From JAMHWF01 sp964371405 (GTDB taxonomy: Bacteria > Pseudomonadota > Gammaproteobacteria > Burkholderiales > Burkholderiaceae_C), in assembly GCA_964371405.1 (NCBI GenBank), contig CAYJLV010000003.1, forward strand, positions 115,164 to 179,163: a stretch of DNA of 64,000 nucleotides, given 5' to 3'. Below, piece by piece: positions 60,165-64,000 of this stretch. The first letter of the stretch is position 1. Each line of letters begins with the position of its first letter. Below the pieces are notes generated by a model, which did no database searches, was not told where the DNA came from, and saw only the letters and a list, made by a program, of their open reading frames with translations. The position numbers and the translations under genes are program-made.

Positions 60165-62951
60165 TCAACTGCCTGCGCGCTGCATCGGCGCGGCGAGCGC
60201 GAGTTCGAGCGTCTGTGCGCTGTCGCGCAGGTGTGCCGCCGCCTCGGCGCCGAGGCCGTTGCGCCGCAGCGCCGCCTGCATGCGGCCGAGCAATTCGCGC
60301 GCTTGCATGCGCCACAGGCTGCGCGCATCGGCGCGGCTCATCGCGCCCGGCCGCAGCAGCAGGCCGGCGACGCGGTCGAGGTGTGCGCGCTGCAGCTCGC
60401 GGCGCGCCGGCGCGATGTCGCCGGGGCGGTCGAGCTCGCTCCACACTTCGCGCGTCAGCCGCTGCACCAGCTCCGAGAGGCGGAACGCATCGGCGGGCCG
60501 GTCGAACTTGGTCTCGCTGTCGAGGATGCGCGACGCGACGGCGTCGCTCATCAGCTGGGCGAGCAGGTTGCGCTGCACGTCGAAGATCGTCTGCGTGACC
60601 GAATAGTCGGTCGAGACCGGCCCGTCGCCGTCGGCCAGCGCGTCGCCGCGTTCGAGCCAGTCGGGCGCGAGCCGGCGCTGCAGCGAGGGCGACACGACCA
60701 GCCCTTCGGGCGCGAAGACGTGGCGCGCCAGCAGGTCGAGCGTGGCGCGCTGCGTCGCGGCGGCAACCGGCTGCAGCGGGTCGCGGCCGCTGCCCGGCGC
60801 GTCGCGCAGCGTGCGCACGCCGCCGATCTGGCGCGCCGCCACCGACGCAGCGCGCCCGAGGTCGCGCACGGCGAAGTTGATCGAGCGGCGCAGCACGGCG
60901 TAGTCGCCGTTGAGGCGGCGCGACTCCTGGCGCTGCAGCAGGTCGTGCGCGATCGCGAAGCGCTTCTTCGCGAACTCGAGCACGTCGCCGCCGAGGTCGA
61001 ACTGCAGCGACTCGGGGTCGATGCCGAGGTAGTTGTCCTCGTCGGTGCCGTAGGCGAGCAGCGGGTCGCCGCCGCTGCGGCCGGCGATCGCCGCCAGCGC
61101 CTGCGCTTCGTCGTCGGCAGGCAGCGCGGCATAGCCGTATTCGATCGCCCAGTAGTCGTAGGGCCCGAGCGCGAGCTGGAAGCGCGCGCCGCCGGGCTGG
61201 CCGGGGCGCGGCAGGTTGACCGGCTGGTAGTCCATCACCGAGGCCGAAATGCCGTGCTCGCGCGTGAACTCCGGGTCGGAGAGCTGCGCCTCGCTGTAGG
61301 CGCGCGAGGCGCGGAAGTTGTGGCGCAGCCCGAGCGTGTGGCCGACCTCGTGCATCGTCACGTCTTTCAGGTAGTCGAGCACGAACCGCTCGGCGGGCGC
61401 GCCGTCTTCGCCGTCTTCGCCGTTCACGGCGAGCACGTCGAGCACGTCGAGCGCATAGCCGAGCTGCTCGGCGGCGTGGTCGGCGTGGCCGCAGTCGGCG
61501 CCGTGCGCATGCACGCTGCGCGCCGCGGCGGCATCGGGCAGATTGGCGAGCATCGCACCGGCGTCGGAGCCGAGGATCTGCGTGCGCAGCGTTCGCATCG
61601 AGCGCGACGACAGGCTCTCGAGCGCGATGTCGGCGTCGAGGATCTCGCCGCTGCGCGGGTCGACGTGGCTCGGCCCGATCGCGCCGAAGCGCGGGGTGGC
61701 GTTCGTCATCCAGCGGATCGAGGCGCGGTCGACGTCGAGCGTGTCGAAGGTGGCGTCCTCGGGCTGGACCTGCACGACGATGGCGTTGCGGTAGCCGATG
61801 CGCTCGAACGCCTTGTTCCATTCGAGCACGCCCTCGGTGATGGCGGCGCGGTACTTCTCGGGGACGGTGCGATCGAGCCAGTAGGTGATCGGCCGGACCG
61901 GCTCGGACAGTGCCGCAGCCGGGTCCTTCTTCTCGAGGCGCCAGCGGTTGATCCAGCGCAGCTTGGGCGTGCGCGCGATGTCGTCGCCGAAGTCGTGGCC
62001 GAGGCTGGTGAAGTAGCCGACCCGGCTGTCGGCCTTGCGCGGCGCCATCGGCTCGGCGGGCAGGCGCGACAGCGAGTAGTGCAGGCGCACGAACAGGCTG
62101 CGCGGATCGGGCAGCGTGCGCGGCGTGCCCGGCGCGAGGGCCGCGCCCGGCTGCGGCACTGCGATCGACGCCGTGGCGTAGTGGTTCTGCACCTCGATGA
62201 CGGTCGCTTCGGCGCTGCCGCGCGTCGCGACCACAGCCGAGTTGCGCGCATCGAATGCGTAGCCCTGCCGGTAGGTCCGCTGCAGCTTCGCGCCGATGCC
62301 CAGCATGTCGCTCGCGAACATGCCGTGGGCCTCGATCAGCACGGCCTTCGATTCCGGGTGCGGCTGGCTCGCCACCGGCGCGCTGCCGATCAGGCTCGGC
62401 GAAAAAGCCGCCTGCACCGCGCGCGCCTCGGGCGTGCCGGCCTTGGCGAAGTACTCGATGTTGCGCGCCACCAGCTGCACCATGTTGTGGATGCGCCGGA
62501 ACTCGACGAGCTGCGCGCCGCCGACGCCGCCGCGCCCGCTCATCGCGCCGCCGTAGACCGGCGCCTCGCCGATGCCGCCGGCCACCTTGGGGCTGAGGAA
62601 CAGCGGCCGGCCGAAGTCGTCGGGGCGCAGCTCGATCCACAGCTTCTCGTCGCGCTGCCACAGCGTCAGCACGCCTGCGACGGGCTTCGCGTCCTTGACC
62701 ACCGTCGCGAAGGCGGGCGGCGCACCGGCGGGCAGCGCTGCGGCGGCAGCCGGCGCGGCGCCCGGCACCGGCGCCGCGCGCGGCGCCGCAGGCGGCGTGG
62801 CCGGCGTGCCGGCGGCGGTATCGCGCGGCAGCGACGCGATCATCGTCGGCAGGCTGGCGCAACCGGCGAGCAGTGCGGCAGCGAGCACGGCGCTGCCGGT
62901 CGTTCGCAACGGCAGCGAGAACGGCAGCGAAAAAAGACGCGGGCAGGTCAT
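60165..62951 (-). CDS. DUF5117-type zinc-dependent metalloprotease lipoprotein
   Basis: The 928-residue protein begins with a lipoprotein signal (MTCPRLFSLPF ... LLAGCAS). It carries the extended zinc motif H534-E-V-G-H538-x5-H544 in HEVGHTLGLRHNF. Regions such as RPITYWLDRTVPEKYRAAIT, VLEWNKAFERIGYRNAIVVQ and SVMDYQPVNLPRPG match the large secreted DUF5117/DUF5118 metallopeptidases, which are widespread but little studied. A start 72 bases further upstream is also open. It converges on the integron integrase with 39 bases between stops. Confidence 0.88.
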   Translation of the reverse strand: MTCPRLFSLPFSLPLRTTGSAVLAAALLAGCASLPTMIASLPRDTAAGTPATPPAAPRAAPVPGAAPAAAAALPAGAPPAFATVVKDAKPVAGVLTLWQRDEKLWIELRPDDFGRPLFLSPKVAGGIGEAPVYGGAMSGRGGVGGAQLVEFRRIHNMVQLVARNIEYFAKAGTPEARAVQAAFSPSLIGSAPVASQPHPESKAVLIEAHGMFASDMLGIGAKLQRTYRQGYAFDARNSAVVATRGSAEATVIEVQNHYATASIAVPQPGAALAPGTPRTLPDPRSLFVRLHYSLSRLPAEPMAPRKADSRVGYFTSLGHDFGDDIARTPKLRWINRWRLEKKDPAAALSEPVRPITYWLDRTVPEKYRAAITEGVLEWNKAFERIGYRNAIVVQVQPEDATFDTLDVDRASIRWMTNATPRFGAIGPSHVDPRSGEILDADIALESLSSRSMRTLRTQILGSDAGAMLANLPDAAAARSVHAHGADCGHADHAAEQLGYALDVLDVLAVNGEDGEDGAPAERFVLDYLKDVTMHEVGHTLGLRHNFRASRAYSEAQLSDPEFTREHGISASVMDYQPVNLPRPGQPGGARFQLALGPYDYWAIEYGYAALPADDEAQALAAIAGRSGGDPLLAYGTDEDNYLGIDPESLQFDLGGDVLEFAKKRFAIAHDLLQRQESRRLNGDYAVLRRSINFAVRDLGRAASVAARQIGGVRTLRDAPGSGRDPLQPVAAATQRATLDLLARHVFAPEGLVVSPSLQRRLAPDWLERGDALADGDGPVSTDYSVTQTIFDVQRNLLAQLMSDAVASRILDSETKFDRPADAFRLSELVQRLTREVWSELDRPGDIAPARRELQRAHLDRVAGLLLRPGAMSRADARSLWRMQARELLGRMQAALRRNGLGAEAAAHLRDSAQTLELALAAPMQRAGS

Positions 62952-63047
62952 GCGACGGGCTGCGGTCACGCGAAGTCGAGGCGGCAGCTTCGCATTGGAC
63001 GCCGGGAGCCGGAAAAGTTGCATCCGCGCCGCGACTCTGCCGCCGCC

Positions 63048-64000
<953 letters not shown>

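Overview
The window is a high-GC (about 70% by eye) bacterial chromosome segment. It looks like a betaproteobacterium of the order Burkholderiales, in the Rubrivivax/Leptothrix/Comamonas direction. The evidence is an aroA-cmk fusion followed by rpsA-ihfB-lapA-lapB, an rpsP-rimM-trmD-rplS operon, an hda-HAD-pcnB-folK block, murJ divergent from rpsT, and argD-argF. Nearly every base is coding, and the many long opposite-strand open frames are composition shadows.

Layout: 64-5805 holds aroA-cmk, rpsA, ihfB and the LPS-assembly pair lapAB. A REP-like pair of hairpins (5802-5926) leads into a surface-glycan cluster at 5939-10046: a DxD glycosyltransferase, two tandem GT10 fucosyltransferase-like genes, an FkbM methyltransferase and a small class I methyltransferase. 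After that come comEA, a patatin-like lipase, a secreted Arg/Asp-rich protein, dnaE and egtB. The stretch 17136-25242 is a catabolic module: a six-gene minus-strand operon (SDR, Old-Yellow-Enzyme/FnIII fusion, EntE-like aryl-AMP ligase, Bug receptor, fumarylpyruvate hydrolase, gentisate 1,2-dioxygenase) divergent from a NahR-like LysR gene. From 25274 to 57420 the genes are mostly housekeeping: DUF599, DoxX, pirin/LysR, gluQ, FKBP, sirtuin, RhlE-like helicase, orn, M48 protease, PCD, rsgA, CbiB-like, CoA-Nudix, the ribosomal/tRNA-methylation operon, GNAT, PiT/DUF47, folK-pcnB-HAD-hda, SirB1, murJ, rpsT, argDF, a hybrid PAS histidine kinase, an outer-membrane barrel candidate, a TAXI protein and aminopeptidase P.

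The most unusual region is 57495-60125, a small chromosomal integron closely resembling class 1. It has an integrase gene with a CTGT-N8-ACAG LexA box over its promoter, an attI site with two direct repeats, and an AT-richer cassette with a textbook attC. A second cassette follows whose attC is only half present. The integrase reading frame is broken by what looks like loss of one unit of a 4-base tandem repeat (CTGG). The window closes with a DUF5117-type zinc metalloprotease and a truncated ettA.

Working together: the gentisate operon probably activates a 2-hydroxybenzoate (salicylate-like) acid and feeds it through gentisate to central metabolism under a salicylate-type regulator, but the ring hydroxylase is not in the operon. 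The glycan genes sit beside lapAB, as expected for LPS or capsule decoration. The integron would be SOS-inducible if its integrase were intact.
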